Source: Chitinophaga sp.
GTDB taxonomy: Bacteria; Bacteroidota; Bacteroidia; Chitinophagales; Chitinophagaceae
NCBI RefSeq assembly: GCF_017745275.1
Contig: NZ_JAGHZS010000011.1
Coordinates: 1 to 64,000 of the forward strand
Direction of reading: 5' to 3'
Length of the DNA: 64,000 bases
In this document: positions 62,972 to 64,000 of the stretch, in pieces
Position numbering within the stretch: position 1 is the stretch's first letter
How the letters are laid out: each line of letters opens with the position of its first letter
The notes under the pieces: generated by a model
What the model was told of the DNA's origin: nothing
Database searches by the model: none
What the model saw: only the letters and a program-made list of their open reading frames with translations
Made by a program: the position numbers and the translations under genes

Positions 62972-63490
62972 CTATTTAAAATCAGGTATTTCTCCCGGCT
63001 TCAATTCTCTTCCCCGCCGCTGCTCTGCTGCAGCCATCGCTTCTGCAGATAATGGCTTAAATCCTTTGGGTGCTTTATTTGCCGGGCCTTTATAAATGCC
63101 AATAAAGGATTTTGATATATTGCGTCGTGTAACGGGGTCGGTGGTACGAAAATATTGAGGATACCAACCCTGCACCTGCCTTGTATCCGGTAATGGCTTC
63201 TTTGCTGCCTTTTCCCGGTTGGCTAATATTTTTTCCAGGGAGATGTGACTGATATCAGTTGCTGAAAAGAAATATACTTTTCGCCCCCTGAGCGATTGGC
63301 CAGCACTACTCTTAAACACGCCGGCATGGTGCCATTCCCTTGCAAATATTTCCAGCTCTTTTGCCGTGATTTTTGTATTGAACTGCTTCGATAGCAAAGT
63401 TGCTACCTCACCGGCTTTCAGCAAACCCTTATCTTCTGCGTCCTGGTAATTTTCAGACTTCCCCTGCCGTAGGTAATCACTCATTTTCAT
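62972..63490 (-). CDS. Unrecognised basic protein
   Basis: 172 residues, basic, without signal peptide. It has helical stretches (LLKAGEVATLLSKQFNTKITAKELEIFAREWHHAGVF) and a conserved-looking end (EAMAAAEQRRGRELKPGEIPDFK). No family is recognised. The ORF-track start (63505) adds five residues; ATG 63490 (MKMSDYLRQ) or 63484 is more likely. It is flanked by the antiporter gene and the secreted protein on the same strand. Confidence 0.6.
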   Translation of the reverse strand: MKMSDYLRQGKSENYQDAEDKGLLKAGEVATLLSKQFNTKITAKELEIFAREWHHAGVFKSSAGQSLRGRKVYFFSATDISHISLEKILANREKAAKKPLPDTRQVQGWYPQYFRTTDPVTRRNISKSFIGIYKGPANKAPKGFKPLSAEAMAAAEQRRGRELKPGEIPDFK

Positions 63491-63517
63491 GCCGGCAAGA
63501 TACAATTTATTTGCCCA

Positions 63518-64000
63518 CTACAACTGCTCCAGCTTCATGATCAAAATTTCTTCTTCTATGTCTATCAGCTCATGATACTTCCTGATCAGTTCATATTCGG
63601 TATGCGGATTTTTATTGAGCTCGTGTAATACTTTTCGTTGATGCGCTAACATCTTCAGGTATACTTTCTTATACACTTTATGATCTACCGGCTCCGTTTG
63701 ATTGTGCATGGATACCGATTTACGATGTTCCAGGTCTTCCCGCAGTTGCCGCAATGCCGCATTGTCAGCCAGCTCCTTTGCATGATAAGTATCCAGGAAA
63801 TGAATACTCTCCTGTATCAACGCCTCGCGGATGTTGCGTTCCTGTTCCGCCCGCGGCAAATGTTTATCCGGATCTTCCATCTTTACCCACCTGATGAGCA
63901 ACGGCAGGGTAAGTCCCTGTACCACCAGGGTCATTAATATCACCGTGAAAGTGATAAACAACACCAGGTTACGCTGGGGGAATAAAGCACCATTATCCAT
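63518..64000 (-). CDS. Na+/H+ antiporter, CPA1 family (partial, C-terminal part)
   Basis: Only the last 160 residues are in the window; the gene continues beyond 64000, so the Met at the edge is internal. A final membrane segment (LVLFITFTVILMTLVVQGLTLPLLIRWV) is followed by a cytoplasmic helical tail rich in charged residues (EQERNIREALIQESIHFLDTYHAKELADN ... YHELIDIEEEILIMKLEQL). This combination is typical of NhaP/YjcE-type Na+/H+ antiporters. Confidence 0.8.
   Translation of the reverse strand: MDNGALFPQRNLVLFITFTVILMTLVVQGLTLPLLIRWVKMEDPDKHLPRAEQERNIREALIQESIHFLDTYHAKELADNAALRQLREDLEHRKSVSMHNQTEPVDHKVYKKVYLKMLAHQRKVLHELNKNPHTEYELIRKYHELIDIEEEILIMKLEQL

Noticed and set aside
61713-63490. 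Toxin-immunity module
   Set aside because: Only general acidity and a WREW ending suggest it; no toxin domain, secretion signal for an effector or duplicated immunity gene was seen.

Overview
The window looks like a chromosome segment of a Bacteroidota species of the Chitinophaga type. The evidence is: two SusC/SusD pairs, two further TonB-dependent receptors, LytTR and AraC regulators, lipoproteins with the Bacteroidota lipobox followed by lysines, promoters of the TAnnTTTG (-7) class, few Shine-Dalgarno sites, and an exosortase N (XrtN) pair. The genus is an inference; the sequence was not searched against any database.

Layout. 0.1-4.7 kb: an outer-membrane barrel, an aldose-1-epimerase homologue, a short-chain dehydrogenase (SDR), a second barrel protein, an alpha/beta hydrolase and a small membrane protein. 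4.7-8.5 kb: the xrtN exosortase and its VIT-domain substrate, which ends in a VPEP sorting tail. 8.7-17.7 kb: a GH127 beta-L-arabinofuranosidase, then a SusC-SusD-fasciclin-DUF5007 operon. 18.0-24.5 kb: a DUF885 protein and an S9 peptidase (one operon), a divergent AraC regulator and an APC permease. 24.9-42.8 kb: an arabinose-glycan locus with SusC-SusD, galactose mutarotase, a GH127/GH146-type enzyme, two GH51 enzymes, a sodium-solute symporter and araB-araD-araA. It covers capture, release of arabinose, import, and conversion to D-xylulose 5-phosphate. 43.0-49.5 kb: peptidase E, TetR, a di-heme peroxidase-like lipoprotein, two atypical SDRs, an AraC regulator and a small conserved protein. 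49.7-52.7 kb: a DEAD-box helicase with a DbpA-type RNA-binding end, a beta-propeller-like protein and a lipoprotein. 52.9-61.7 kb: a siderophore-type receptor, then a TonB receptor / beta-helix / di-heme cytochrome operon with a LytTR regulator upstream. 61.7-64.0 kb: three unrecognised proteins and the end of a Na+/H+ antiporter, cut by the window edge.

Three things stand out beyond ordinary genes. (1) Three tRNA-like cloverleaf elements at 44403, 44541 and 45964. Each lies exactly four bases after a -7-type promoter box. Each has a 10-bp acceptor helix that pairs the 5' GG with the CC of its own CCA end, and base-pair changes between the copies are compensated. The anticodon arms have diverged. 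The third lies in the leader of an unusual zinc-ribbon SDR gene. (2) A dispersed family of long perfect or near-perfect palindromes (up to 56-bp arms). Their arms are 7-base repeats (AGCNNAA) around a conserved core (GCGAATGAYCA), and they sit directly at stop codons, mostly between convergent genes. (3) A 21-bp palindrome, TAATTGT-N7-ACAATTA, upstream of GH127, a SusC operon, GH51 and (one mismatch) the S9 peptidase, which suggests one shared regulon.

Many starts in the ORF track are too far upstream. Corrected starts are given per gene, with the base or promoter evidence.
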